From Nocardia abscessus NBRC 100374 (lineage in GTDB: Bacteria > Actinomycetota > Actinomycetes > Mycobacteriales > Mycobacteriaceae), in the NCBI RefSeq assembly GCF_000308455.1, contig NZ_BAFP01000270.1, forward strand, positions 1-64,000: a stretch of DNA of 64,000 bases, read 5' to 3'. Shown here piece after piece: positions 16,052 through 24,944 of this stretch (position 1 is the first letter of the stretch; every line of letters starts with the position of its first letter). The position numbers and the translations under genes are program-made. The notes under the pieces were generated by a model, which made no database searches, was not told the DNA's origin, and saw nothing but the letters and a program-made list of their open reading frames with translations.

Positions 16052-16949
16052 TCAGGTGTCGATCTCACCGACCCAGGCGTACTCCAGGAGCGCGGTGGGC
16101 AGGTACTCGGATTCGATGTCGATGGGGAAGCCGGCGTCGTAGGCAAGGCAGGCGATGGCGAGCAGATCGAGGGCGACGAGACCTTCACTGCTCATGGCCC
16201 GATCCTCGGTCGCGGTCCAGTACTCCCTTGTGTCATCGCAGCGCGTCGGCGAGCGCGCTGTTGAATTCGTCGTGATCCTGCCGCAGATAGCGGTAGAAGA
16301 GGTTGATCGGCGGATAAAGGATCTTCAGCAGGAGTTCCGTGTCGAACGGAGCTGCCTCCTGGTTGGGTCCGTCGATCCCAGCTGTCTGCGGGTCGGTGGC
16401 GTCGACTGCGGCGACCAGCTTGCCGTACATGTCCGGCCGGCCGAGCCAGAAGCTTTGCAGAGTCTCTACCCAGGAGTAGATGTACTCGAGGGACACCGCA
16501 CTCGATCCGGACAGCGACTCGCGCAACAGGGAGACCGGTATCCGGGCCAACTTCTCCAGGCGCTCGTTCTCCCGGCATATCAACGCAAGGTAGAAGGAGG
16601 TGACCCAAGCCCCCGCGGCCACACAGGACTCTGGGCCGATCGCGGGCAGGGATCGCTCCTGCTCCCTGATCCGGACCGTTACACTGCTACCTTCGCCCGC
16701 GGCGAACAGCGCGGAGCCGGTCTGCATGGCCGTGACCCATGCTTCCCACGTCTCGAATTTCACCGCCTCCGGGTCCGTTGCGCATCGCGCCTTTGCCAGA
16801 GTCAGGGTCCAGCTCAGGGCCTGGGCTCGTCTGACGCCCTTCGGCTTGTCAAGCCCGGCGAGGACCCAGCTCGCGTTCTCTTCGAGCACTGCGAGGCCCT
16901 CAGCCTCGTTGTCCATGGGGAAGTCATGGCGAGGAATGCTCGTGACCAC
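16052..16949 (-). pseudogene. Imm49-family immunity protein, broken
   Basis: GTG 16949 has a good AGGAG site. The first 238 residues (for example VRRAQALSWTLTLAKARC, PESCVAAGAWVTSFYLALIC, YIYSWVETLQSFWLGRPDMY, YPPINLFYRYLRQDHDEFNS) fit Imm49, a helical immunity family of polymorphic toxin systems. A TGA at 16233-16235 follows DALR where the family normally has Trp; after it, with one extra base skipped, the text goes on as HKEYWTATEDRAM, VALDLLAIACLAYDAGFPID and ESEYLPTALLEYAWVGEIDT to TGA 16052, the normal family end. So one nonsense change and one 1-base insertion break the last fifth. No toxin gene is adjacent. A truncated 238-residue protein could still be made. Confidence 0.65.
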
Positions 16950-17144
16950 GTACTCTCCTGGTGGATCTCGAAGTTGCTCCAGCGAAGCACCAGCATAGGC
17001 GCCACATCAGGCGCGACATGAGCCCCAAAACAACATCGCGGCGCAGAAGACAGCCTTCGCCGTCATTCTGCACCGCGATGTCATCAGCATGAGTGAGCAG
17101 TTGTGGAGCCTGCTCGCCCGACGGTAGGTCCGTGGGCGGTCTCG

Positions 17145-18146
17145 TCACAAAGCGAGTACGAGCTTTCCCGTATTCGCTCCCGTGAACAGCATGTCGAGCG
17201 TCTCGGCGAACCGCGTGATCCCGCCCTCGACGATGTGCTCCCTGCTTTTGATGCGGCCGTCGGCCAGCCACTCGGAAATCTCGCTGATCGCCTCACCGTA
17301 GCGATCGGCGTAGTCGAACACCACGAACCCCGTCATCGATGCCCGGAAGACCAGCAGGGACATGTACCGGGAAGGCCCTGGCGGCAGCTGCTCCGCGTTG
17401 TACGCCGATATCGCACCACAGATCACCACCCGGGCGCCGCGGCGGAGGTTGGCGAGCGCGGCATCGAGGATATCCCCGCCGACGTTGTCGAAGTACACAT
17501 CGATCCCGTCTGGAGCGACTTCGCGCAGCCGTCGCAGGACATCCTCGTTGCGGTAGTCGATCGCCGCGTCGAACCCGAGCTCGTCGGTCAGCACACGGCA
17601 TTTGTCCGCACCGCCCGCAATGCCGATGACCATCGCGCCCTTGGCCTTCGCGATCTGGCCGGCGACGCTGCCGACCGCCCCGGCCGCCGCGGACACCACG
17701 ACAGTCTCACCGGCGCGTAACTTGCCCACCTCGAGGAGGCCGAAATACGCTGTCATTCCCGGCATTCCGAGTGTGCCGAGCCAGGTCGGCCCCGCTGCGA
17801 CGCCGAGGTCGACCCGCTGCACATTCCGGCCGTCACTGATCGCGTACTCGGTCACCCCGAATATGCCGCTCACGGTGTCCCCGACCGCGAAATCCGGATG
17901 CGCGGACTCGACGACGGTCGCGATGTCCAGTGACCGCATGACCTCTCCGATGCCCACCGGCGGCACATACGAACGCACATCGTTCAACCAGCCACGCATG
18001 GCCGGGTCCAGCGAGATGTAGTCGACCTTCACCAGAATCTGACCGGCGGTGATGGCGGGCAGCTCCTCGGTTGTCAGACTCCAGGTATCCGCCTCGATTG
18101 TCCCGGAGGGCCTTTGTGCAAGCCGCACCTGTTGAATCTTGGTCAC
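17145..18146 (-). CDS. NADP-dependent zinc-less MDR oxidoreductase
   Basis: 333 residues from GTG 18146 (VTKIQQVRLAQRPSG). Medium-chain reductase without zinc ligands: DYISLDPAMRGWLNDVRSYV, AAGAVGSVAGQIAKAKGAMV (nucleotide fold, about residues 148-170) and YFDNVGGDILDAALANLRRG are hallmarks of the leukotriene B4 dehydrogenase/curcumin reductase (CurA-like) branch, which reduces C=C next to a ketone or carboxyl with NADPH. It is the last gene of the acyl-CoA dehydrogenase transcript, 23 bases downstream of it. Probably serves double-bond reduction in the same catabolic route (inference). Confidence 0.85.
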   Translation of the reverse strand: MTKIQQVRLAQRPSGTIEADTWSLTTEELPAITAGQILVKVDYISLDPAMRGWLNDVRSYVPPVGIGEVMRSLDIATVVESAHPDFAVGDTVSGIFGVTEYAISDGRNVQRVDLGVAAGPTWLGTLGMPGMTAYFGLLEVGKLRAGETVVVSAAAGAVGSVAGQIAKAKGAMVIGIAGGADKCRVLTDELGFDAAIDYRNEDVLRRLREVAPDGIDVYFDNVGGDILDAALANLRRGARVVICGAISAYNAEQLPPGPSRYMSLLVFRASMTGFVVFDYADRYGEAISEISEWLADGRIKSREHIVEGGITRFAETLDMLFTGANTGKLVLAL

Positions 18147-18169
18147 GTGTTTCCTCTCGTCGCCGGTGG

Positions 18170-19393
18170 TCACGCGCTCCGGCCCCAAGCGGGGTCCCGG
18201 CGTCGCAATTCCATCTGCGCGATCGTGCGCTTGTGGACCTCGTCGGGACCGTCGGCCAGACGCAAAGTCCGTTGGAGGGCATACATGTTGGCCAACGGGA
18301 AGTCGTCGGAAACGCCACCGCCGCCGTGCACCTGTATCGCCCGGTCGATCACCTTCAACGCGACCTGTGGCGCCGCCACCTTGATCGCGGCAATCTCCGT
18401 GCGCGCGTGGCGATTGCCCACGGTGTCCATCAGATATGCCGCCTTCAGGGTCAGCAGGCGGGCCATTTCGATCTCGATCCGCGACTCGGCGATCCAGTCC
18501 TGGATATTGGCGCGGTTGGCCACCGGCTCACCGAAAGTCGTGCGCGCCTGCGCGCGATCGATCATCAGATCCAGCGCGCGTTCGGCCATTCCGATCGACC
18601 GCATGCAGTGGTGGATCCGGCCGGGCCCCAGTCGTGCCTGGCTGATCATGAACCCGTCACCCTCGCCGGCCAGCAGTGCCGTTCGCGGCACCCGGACATT
18701 CTCGAACACGACCTCGGCGTGCCCTTCCCTGTCCTGGTAGCCGAAGACCGGCAGGTTGCGCAGGACGGTAATCCCGGGCGTATCGATTGGGGCGACCATC
18801 ATGCTCTGCTGGCGATGCGGTGGCGCCGCGGGATCGGTTTTACCCATCACGATGAGCACCTTGCAGTTCTTGTGCAGGGCGTTGGAAGTCCACCATTTCC
18901 GGCCGTTGAGGACGTATTCGTCCCCGTCCCGCTCCATCCGCAACTGGATATTGCTGGCGTCCGAACTGGCGACTTCCGGCTCGGTCATCGCGAATGCCGA
19001 CGCGATCGTGCCGTCCAGCAGCGGCTGAAGCCAGCTCTCCTTGTGTTCGGCGGTGCCGAACAGGGTGAGCACTTCCATGTTGCCGGTGTCCGGGGCATTG
19101 CAGTTGGTAGCTTCGGGAGCCAGGTGCACACTGCGGCCCATGATTTCGGCCAGCGGCGCGTACTCCAGGTTGGTCAGCCCGGGCCCCCATTCCGGATGCG
19201 GGTGAAACAGATTCCACAGACCACGGTTCCTCGCCTCGGTCTTGAGCTTCTCCAGGATCGGCGGGTGGAAATGTGGATCACCCGACCCCTTCATCTGCGC
19301 TTCGTAGACCGGTTCGGCGGGGTAGACGTGCTCGTCCATGAAGGCGAGCAGATCCTCTTGGTATTTGCGGGCTCTATCGGAAAGCTCGAACAT
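18170..19393 (-). CDS. Acyl-CoA dehydrogenase
   Basis: 407 residues from ATG 19393 (MFELSDRARKYQEDLLAF). FAD-binding and catalytic text is typical: ASAFAMTEPEVASSDASNIQ, YVLNGRKWWTSNA, EVVFENVRVPRTALLAGEGD, RTTFGEPVANRANIQDWIAE and the final QVHGGGGVSDDFPLANMYAL. This longer-start subgroup (FadE11/ACAD10-11-like) works on medium, branched or 4-hydroxy acyl-CoAs. The kinase-like phosphotransferase encoded upstream is the usual partner of the ACAD10/11 type. The frame stays open upstream for about 100 codons; see the entry for 19394-19732. Confidence 0.88.
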   Translation of the reverse strand: MFELSDRARKYQEDLLAFMDEHVYPAEPVYEAQMKGSGDPHFHPPILEKLKTEARNRGLWNLFHPHPEWGPGLTNLEYAPLAEIMGRSVHLAPEATNCNAPDTGNMEVLTLFGTAEHKESWLQPLLDGTIASAFAMTEPEVASSDASNIQLRMERDGDEYVLNGRKWWTSNALHKNCKVLIVMGKTDPAAPPHRQQSMMVAPIDTPGITVLRNLPVFGYQDREGHAEVVFENVRVPRTALLAGEGDGFMISQARLGPGRIHHCMRSIGMAERALDLMIDRAQARTTFGEPVANRANIQDWIAESRIEIEMARLLTLKAAYLMDTVGNRHARTEIAAIKVAAPQVALKVIDRAIQVHGGGGVSDDFPLANMYALQRTLRLADGPDEVHKRTIAQMELRRRDPAWGRSA

Positions 19394-19732
19394 CGGGCTC
19401 CTTCGATCGATGATGGTCCGCACTGCTGCGGCGATGACGTCGCGAATGACCTCTGCGCTGTCCGGTTCCGATACCGCTGCGGCGACCCGGGGCATCACTG
19501 CGGCGACCTCCGCGCGGGAAGGTTCGCCGCTGATCACCGCTGCCTCGATGAGGTCGGAGTGCCTGTACAGCACTTCGTCGGACAGGCGACGTCGACCATC
19601 CGAGTCCTCCTCTTGTTCTAGCCGGCATGGGATCCACTTCGCACCGTAATTGAATCTGGCGTCAACTTCAATTCGCGGCGCCGACGCGTATCGGATTCTG
19701 GCGCACATCGCGAGGACCCGCGTCGTCGGTTG
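19394..19732. other. Gap upstream of the acyl-CoA dehydrogenase with open frame and operator
   Basis: 339 bases between the phosphotransferase stop and the dehydrogenase ATG. The dehydrogenase frame is open through it (text such as DEVLYRHSDLIEAAVISG and EPSRAEVAAVMPRVAA). An ATG at 19599 has a strong GAGGAGG site, but its frame closes after 21 codons at 19534; one base change would join it to the open frame. This may be a small broken gene or the true 5' part of a longer dehydrogenase. The operator-like repeat at 19651 lies just above, which fits a promoter there. Confidence 0.4.
19651..19672. promoter_or_regulatory. Operator-like repeat, copy 2 (TTGAA-N12-TTCAA)
   Basis: Perfect arms, extended to AATTGAA and TTCAATT (19648 to 19673 region, 12-base spacer). 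Shares the core TTGAATCTGG and TCAACTTCA with copy 5 at 25960. Lies in the promoter position for the dehydrogenase/MDR transcript on the minus strand. Confidence 0.65.
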
Positions 19733-20773
19733 TCAGCGATAGCCCTCCGCCAGATATGCGATTCCGGCCTGGAGGAGCGGTTCGACCGCGTCGCCCAGGT
19801 TCTCGAAACCGGTGCCAACGGTCTTGCCGTGCAGATGGCGGTAGTGGATACCTTCACAGATCACGGCGAGTTTGAAGGCCGCCAGCCCGAGATAGAACCC
19901 GATTCGAGTCAGGTCGCGGCGGCTTCGCTGCGCGTACCGCTCCAGCAACTCGGCTTCACCGAGGAATCCCGGTGCCGACGCAACATCGGTGACCACAGGA
20001 ATGCCCAGCTCGCCGGAACGCAGGTAGACGATGAGCAACGCGACATCGGTGAGTGGATCGCCGACAGTAGCCATCTCCCAGTCGATGACAGCGGTCACTC
20101 GGTCGCGCGAGTCGACGAGAATATTGTCGAGCCGGTAATCGCCGTGCACGATCCCGGCGGGCGATTGCTCCGGCTGGTGCTGCGCAAGCAGATCATGCAA
20201 TCGCGCTGCCGCGGGAAGGTCTCGACTTCGCGACGCGTCCAACTGATTCTTCCAACGCCGGACCTGCCTTTCGAGGAACCCCTCCGGCCGGCCGAAATCG
20301 TCGAGTCCGACGGCGGCGGGGTCGACCGTGTGGAGAGCGGCGAGGGTGTCGATCAGTCCGGTCGCGATCGCACGGGTCCGGTCCACGCCCAGGGCGGCCA
20401 GTTCGGCCGACGAGCGGTACGGCGTTCCGGCGACGCGTTCCATGACGTAGAACGGCGCACCGATAACCGTGGCGTCCGTGCACAGGGCGTATGTGATCGG
20501 CACCGGAACCTCGGTGTCGGCCAGAGCGTTCATCACGCGGTATTCCCGCCCCATGTCGTGCGCGGTCGCGAGCACGTGGCCGAGCGGCGGACGCCGCACG
20601 ATCCAGTTCGATGTCCCATCGGTGACTTCGTAGGTCAGATTCGATTTACCTCCGGCCACCAGACGTCCGTGCAGCGGGCCCGCGACCAGGCCCGGGGAGG
20701 CGTCGGCGAGCCATGCCGCCAGACGGTCCAGGTCGAGACCGGGTAAATCCAAGGAGTCCTGCTCAGCGGGCAT
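19733..20773 (-). CDS. Phosphotransferase-family (APH-like kinase) protein
   Basis: 346 residues from ATG 20773, overlapping the MaoC stop by one base. Kinase-like fold of the choline/aminoglycoside type: LVAGGKSNLTYEV (lysine/nucleotide loop), Brenner motif VHGDYRLDNILVD and IDWEMATVGDPLTDVA with the metal-binding DWE. This is the ACAD10/ACAD11-associated kinase subgroup; in animals and bacteria such kinases phosphorylate 4-hydroxyacyl-CoA so that the paired dehydrogenase can remove phosphate and rearrange it. The neighbouring acyl-CoA dehydrogenase supports that role here, which would mean hydroxylated fatty acids are substrates (inference). Confidence 0.85.
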   Translation of the reverse strand: MPAEQDSLDLPGLDLDRLAAWLADASPGLVAGPLHGRLVAGGKSNLTYEVTDGTSNWIVRRPPLGHVLATAHDMGREYRVMNALADTEVPVPITYALCTDATVIGAPFYVMERVAGTPYRSSAELAALGVDRTRAIATGLIDTLAALHTVDPAAVGLDDFGRPEGFLERQVRRWKNQLDASRSRDLPAAARLHDLLAQHQPEQSPAGIVHGDYRLDNILVDSRDRVTAVIDWEMATVGDPLTDVALLIVYLRSGELGIPVVTDVASAPGFLGEAELLERYAQRSRRDLTRIGFYLGLAAFKLAVICEGIHYRHLHGKTVGTGFENLGDAVEPLLQAGIAYLAEGYR

Positions 20774-21225
20774 CAGGGGACCAGCACCGCGACGGAGTCG
20801 GCTACGCAGGCGGGCTTGTCCGAGCCTTCGATCTCGATCGTCACTCGCGAAATCGTCCGCGAGCCCGCAGTACCCGCGGCTACCGAGAGCAACTCGACTC
20901 CTGCCCGGATCCGGGATCCGACCGGGACCGGTGCGGGGAACCGCACTTTGTCGGTGCCGTAATTGACGCCCATGGACAGGCCCTGCACGGTGTAGACCTG
21001 CTGGGTCAGCATCGGCACCAGCGACAGGGTGAGGAACCCGTGCGCGACGGTCTTGCCGAACGGTCCCGCGGCCGCCTTCTCCGGGTCCACGTGGATCCAC
21101 TGGTGATCGCCGGTCGCTTCCGCGAACCGATCGATCTGCTCTTGCGTGACCGTGTGCCAGCCGCTGAATCCGAGGTGGGTACCGACCGCGGACTCCAGTT
21201 CGGTCAGGCCATGGAATATCTGCAC
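20773..21225 (-). CDS. MaoC-like hydratase/dehydratase
   Basis: 150 residues from ATG 21225. Hotdog-fold R-specific enoyl-CoA hydratase with the catalytic pattern FAEATGDHQWIHVDPEKAAA followed by AHGFLTLSLVPML. Asp and His of the GDHQWIH motif are in place. The length is usual for single-domain MaoC hydratases. It hydrates or dehydrates acyl-CoA intermediates and sits between an SDR and the phosphotransferase in the same operon, fitting a beta-oxidation-like sequence of hydratase and dehydrogenase. Confidence 0.9.
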   Translation of the reverse strand: MQIFHGLTELESAVGTHLGFSGWHTVTQEQIDRFAEATGDHQWIHVDPEKAAAGPFGKTVAHGFLTLSLVPMLTQQVYTVQGLSMGVNYGTDKVRFPAPVPVGSRIRAGVELLSVAAGTAGSRTISRVTIEIEGSDKPACVADSVAVLVP

Positions 21226-21244
21226 TGCTTCTGCTCCTTCGGTA

Positions 21245-22006
21245 TCAGTTCCGGGGTCCGCCCGCGACGTAGATCACCTGGCCGGAAACGAATCCCGCAC
21301 CTTCGCTGACCAAGAACGAGACGGCGTGTGCGATGTCGTCGGGGGTGCCGGTTCGGGCGACCGGAGTCTGAGCCGCGATCGCTTTCGTGAATTCGTCGAA
21401 TGGGATTCCCATACGCTCGGCCGTCGCAGCGGTCATCTCCGTTTCGATGAAACCTGGGGCGATCGCGTTCGCGGTGACCCCGTACTTGCCGAGTTCGATC
21501 GCGAGGGTCTTGGTGAATCCCTGCAATCCAGCCTTGGCCGCCGCGTAGTTCGCTTGACCGCGGTTGCCGAGCGCCGACGTGCTGGAGAGGTTGACGATGC
21601 GCCCCCACTTCTGCTCGATCATGTGCGCTTGCGCGGCGCGGGAGAGGAGGAACGAACCGCGCAGGTGAACATTCATGACTGCGTCCCAGTCATTGGTGGT
21701 CATTTTGAACAGCATGTTGTCGCGGGTGATCCCGGCGTTGTTGACCAGCACGGTCGGCGGACCGAGTTCGGTGGCGACACGGTCGACGGCCTGTGTCACC
21801 GCGGCTTCGTCGGCAACGTCGACACCGACCGCGAGCGCGCGTCCACCCGCCGATTCGATCTGGTCGACGATTGTCTTACAGGCGCTTTCGTCGAGATCGA
21901 GCACCGCCACTGCCATGCCGTCGCTCGCGAGACGCCGGGCCACGGCGGCTCCGATACCTCGTGCCGCGCCGGTGACGATGGCGATGCGCTGGGTCTCATT
22001 GTTCAT
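21245..22006 (-). CDS. Short-chain dehydrogenase (FabG-like)
   Basis: 253 residues from ATG 22006. Rossmann motif TGAARGIG near residue 12, NNAG at about 88, catalytic Ser in NLSSTSALGN, YxxxK as YAAAK and a C-terminal GQVIYVAGG. FabG-like SDRs reduce 3-oxoacyl thioesters or oxidise 3-hydroxyacyl-CoA. In this operon it most likely acts as 3-hydroxyacyl-CoA dehydrogenase after the MaoC hydratase. Spacing to MaoC is 19 bases and to the oxidoreductase upstream 40 bases. Confidence 0.88.
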   Translation of the reverse strand: MNNETQRIAIVTGAARGIGAAVARRLASDGMAVAVLDLDESACKTIVDQIESAGGRALAVGVDVADEAAVTQAVDRVATELGPPTVLVNNAGITRDNMLFKMTTNDWDAVMNVHLRGSFLLSRAAQAHMIEQKWGRIVNLSSTSALGNRGQANYAAAKAGLQGFTKTLAIELGKYGVTANAIAPGFIETEMTAATAERMGIPFDEFTKAIAAQTPVARTGTPDDIAHAVSFLVSEGAGFVSGQVIYVAGGPRN

Positions 22007-22046
22007 CTTGTGCTCCTCGACAAGGGTGTTTCAGGTAGAAGCAGGC

Positions 22047-23039
22047 TCACGACGCGTAGACGACGCGGCCGACGGTCTTGCCGTCGGCGAGTCGCTGCAC
22101 TCCGTCGGCGATCTGGTCCAGTGGCAGTCGTTCGCTCACCAATGGCCGAATCAGTCCATCGGCGGCAAGCGTGGTCAGTGCGCGATGGCATTCGGACACC
22201 GAAGCCGGGTCGTAGGTGTTGTACAGACCCCAATGCAGGCCGACTATCGAATAGTTCTTGACCAGCGCGTGGTTCAGCGCCGCCCGCTGAATTTCGCCGC
22301 CCGCGAATCCGACGACCAAGATCCGGCCTTCGAAGGCGATGCATTTCGTGGAGCGCTGGTAGACGTCACCGCCGACCGGGTCGTAGATCACGTCGGCGCC
22401 GCGGCCGTTCGTCAGATCCTTCACTACTTCGACGAAATCGTCCTGGTGGCGGTCGATTACCACGTCGGCGCCCAATTCCTCGGCATAGGCAGCTTTGTCG
22501 GCTCCACCGACGACACCGATCACGCGGGCACCCGCGGCCTTCCCGAGTTGAACGGCCGCGCTGCCGACTCCGCCGGCGGCGGCGTGTACGAGCAGTGTCT
22601 CTCTCGCCTTCAGTCCGGCTCGCCTATGCAATCCGAACCATCCGGTCTGATAGCCGATATACAACGCTGCCGCTTCGGCATCGTTCAACGACCGAGGCGC
22701 GGGAAACGCTTGGGCCGCGTCCATAATCGCGAATTCGGCGAATCCGCCGTGCGGCAGAACGGTGCCGCCGAGCACACGTTCGCCGATCGAAATCTCGGTC
22801 ACCTCGGATCCCACCGCCACGACTACGCCGCACAGCTCGACACCCGGCGTGAACGGCAAGGGCGGCTTCACCTGGTAGAGACCGCGGCACATCAGCACAT
22901 CGGGGAAGTTGGCGGCCGTGGACGCGACCTGTACCAGGATTTGCCGCGGGCCGGGTTCCGGGCGCTGCACGTCTTCCAGCCGCAGGACGGCACTCGGCTC
23001 GCCCAGCTCATGTACCCGCCACGCCTTCATCGATGTCAT
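22047..23039 (-). CDS. NADPH:quinone oxidoreductase-family protein
   Basis: 330 residues from ATG 23039; an ATG nine bases later (MKAWRVHELG) is the more usual family start. Zinc-less MDR enzyme: FPDVLMCRGLYQVKPPLPFT, PGVELCGVVVAVG, HAAAGGVGSAAVQLGKAAGA (NADPH site) and YDPVGGDVYQRSTKCIAFEG. Members reduce quinones or enones, or serve as acyl-CoA-level reductases in mycobacterial and nocardial lipid catabolism. One base separates its start from the stop of the SDR upstream, so they are translationally coupled. Confidence 0.85.
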   Translation of the reverse strand: MTSMKAWRVHELGEPSAVLRLEDVQRPEPGPRQILVQVASTAANFPDVLMCRGLYQVKPPLPFTPGVELCGVVVAVGSEVTEISIGERVLGGTVLPHGGFAEFAIMDAAQAFPAPRSLNDAEAAALYIGYQTGWFGLHRRAGLKARETLLVHAAAGGVGSAAVQLGKAAGARVIGVVGGADKAAYAEELGADVVIDRHQDDFVEVVKDLTNGRGADVIYDPVGGDVYQRSTKCIAFEGRILVVGFAGGEIQRAALNHALVKNYSIVGLHWGLYNTYDPASVSECHRALTTLAADGLIRPLVSERLPLDQIADGVQRLADGKTVGRVVYAS

Positions 23040-23040
23040 G

Positions 23041-23793
23041 TCAGACCCCGCCGGTCAGGGTGAGGCCGCCGTCGACGACCAGCACCTGGCCGGTCAACCA
23101 GCTCGCGTCGTCGGAGAGCAGGAACGCGACCACACTGCCGATGTCCTCGGGCACGCCGAGCCGCTTCAGTGGGTAGGTCGCGGCGATCTCGTCCTCCCTG
23201 CCTTCGTACAGAGCGGTGGCGAACTTGGTCTTCACCACAGCCGGAGCAACCGCGTTGACTCGCAAATTCGGGCCGAGTTCGACCGCGAGTTCCTGAGTGA
23301 TGTGCGTGAGCATCGCCTTGCTGGAACCGTAGAAGCCGATGCCCGGTGCGGGCTTGAGACCGGCGACCGACGACACGTTCACGATCGCGCCACCGTAGTC
23401 CTTCATCCAGGCCCGGTACGCCTGCTGCGCCCAGGACAGCGCGGCCAGGCAGTTGACCTCCACGATCTTGCGAGCAGCGTCGAGTTCCAGCTCGATCATC
23501 GGGCCGAAAACCGGGTTGATACCCGTGTTGTTGACCAGGAGGTCGGCGCCGCCGAAGGTATCGATCGCACGCGCGACGGTCTCGGCCTGATGGGCGACGT
23601 CGTCCGCGCGGCCTGCGACCGCCAGCGCCCGGTCCGGGCCGCCGAGCGCCTCGACCGCTTCGTCGAGGGCGTCTTGCTTGCGGGCGGTGATCACGACGTT
23701 CGCGCCCTCGTCGACCAGCCGCCGCGCGATGCCGAGCCCTATGCCCCGGCTGGCGCCGGTGACGATCGCGGTTTTGCCTTCGAATCTCTTCAT
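23041..23793 (-). CDS. Short-chain dehydrogenase
   Basis: 250 residues from ATG 23793. TGASRGIG nucleotide motif at 12-19, NNTG in place of the usual NNAG, Ser in NVSSVAGLKPAPGIG, YGSSK as active Tyr-Lys, and GQVLVVDGGLTLTGG at the end. First gene of the catabolic minus-strand set. Comparable actinobacterial SDRs act on hydroxyacyl-CoAs or cyclic alcohols. The palindromic TAAGCGCTTA about 85 bases upstream is a likely control site. Confidence 0.88.
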   Translation of the reverse strand: MKRFEGKTAIVTGASRGIGLGIARRLVDEGANVVITARKQDALDEAVEALGGPDRALAVAGRADDVAHQAETVARAIDTFGGADLLVNNTGINPVFGPMIELELDAARKIVEVNCLAALSWAQQAYRAWMKDYGGAIVNVSSVAGLKPAPGIGFYGSSKAMLTHITQELAVELGPNLRVNAVAPAVVKTKFATALYEGREDEIAATYPLKRLGVPEDIGSVVAFLLSDDASWLTGQVLVVDGGLTLTGGV

Positions 23794-23877
23794 GGGGAGT
23801 CCTTTCTGCGCTGAATCGACTCAGGAGAGACGCGGAGCGCCGTGGCCATACTGTGGCCGCTATCTCCGCCAACTTAC

Positions 23878-23887
23878 TAAGCGCTTA
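23878..23887. promoter_or_regulatory. Palindromic operator-like site TAAGCGCTTA
   Basis: Perfect ten-base palindrome in an AT-richer stretch, 85 bases upstream of the first SDR of the minus-strand set and 185 bases after the end of the TetR gene. TetR repressors of acyl-CoA genes often use such AAGCGCTT cores. It differs from the TTGAA-N12-TTCAA sites, so a second regulator may act on this operon. Confidence 0.45.
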
Positions 23888-24071
23888 TTTAGCCCTGGAC
23901 ACCATGCTGGATGGCTTGCGCAGTGGTCAAGGCCACCGCCGATTCGATGCTTATGACGTGAGTCACACAGCCGTTGATCGCCTATTCCAAGGGCGCGGCC
24001 GCCACCGCAACAGCGCGCCGTCTATTCGCGAGCGAGGCAGGTGATAGCGGACAGTGCGGCCCCTCGCACGC

Positions 24072-24752
24072 TCAGCCGGCGGCCTCGTCGATTTTCAGCG
24101 CATTGGCCCATAGGCGCGTAGCTGTTCGAACGAGCTCGTCGAGCGAGGTCTCCTCTTCCAGGGCGAAGGCGTAGTACGCCATCCGGCCGACCATGCCCGA
24201 CAGCGCACGTGCCGCGGTATGCGGATCGAGTTCGCGGTCGGCGAGGCCTCGTTCCTGAAGATCCCTGATGGAGCGAGCGTTGCGGTCGGCGAAAGCACGG
24301 GCGCGGCGCCGACGCAAGTCGCGGAACTTCGGATCGATGGCGGCTACCTGATCGAGGATCAGCATCAACTTTGCGTTGCGCTTGTACGCCTCGAAGTAGG
24401 CGCGGTTGCTCGCCTCGATGACCGCCACCGGAGATGCTTCGTCGCCGCTCAGGCGTGGCATGCCCGGATGCAGCATGTCGTGCTGGGAGGCTTCGAGGAC
24501 CGCTTGGAGAATCTCTTCCTTACTGGAGAAATACGTATAGAAGCTGCCCGTGGAGCATTTCGCCTCGGCAGTGATATCCGATAGCCGCGCGTCGAGGTAG
24601 CCGTCGCGTTCGAACACCACACGGGCCGCGACCACCAGCGCCGCCCGCGTTCGTAGACCGCGGGCGGTGAGCGGAGGTTCCCGGAGGATGGAAGTATCGA
24701 CAAGCGAGGGGATCTCACCCAATGCCGCTTCGTCGTCGACCGTCCTGGCCAT
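24072..24752 (-). CDS. TetR-family regulator
   Basis: 226 residues from ATG 24752 (MARTVDDEAALGE). The HTH is complete: LRTRAALVVAARVVFERDGY, DARLSDITAEAKCSTGSFYT and YFSSKEEILQAVLEASQHD. The C-terminal ligand domain (AYFEAYKRNAKLMLILDQVA, RALSGMVGRMAYYAFALEEE) resembles TetR proteins that sense acyl-CoA-like ligands. It lies in the same direction as the catabolic operon, 278 bases ahead of it. An operator-like repeat (copy 3) sits about 150 bases upstream of its start, suggesting autoregulation and making it the best candidate for binding all five repeats (inference). Confidence 0.88.
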   Translation of the reverse strand: MARTVDDEAALGEIPSLVDTSILREPPLTARGLRTRAALVVAARVVFERDGYLDARLSDITAEAKCSTGSFYTYFSSKEEILQAVLEASQHDMLHPGMPRLSGDEASPVAVIEASNRAYFEAYKRNAKLMLILDQVAAIDPKFRDLRRRRARAFADRNARSIRDLQERGLADRELDPHTAARALSGMVGRMAYYAFALEEETSLDELVRTATRLWANALKIDEAAG

Positions 24753-24902
24753 CCACACCCTCCCTATCCGCCCTGGATGCTCGGAGTGATCGTCGCACAC
24801 CCGTCATCGGTCTGCACCCGGCTCCGACCCGCCCGGTGATCACCGGATCGAGGCCGACCTCCCAACATGCCCGAACATGGTTCGCAACCGTTCCGACGTT
24901 AG

Positions 24903-24924
24903 TCGAATATGAACCCATCTTCAA
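24903..24924. promoter_or_regulatory. Operator-like repeat, copy 3 (TCGAA-N12-TTCAA)
   Basis: One arm differs by one base (TCGAA); spacing of 12 is kept. Located upstream of the TetR gene at 24752 and downstream of the secreted-protein gene. Confidence 0.5.
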
Positions 24925-24944
24925 GTTGACTGGCTGTGCATGCC

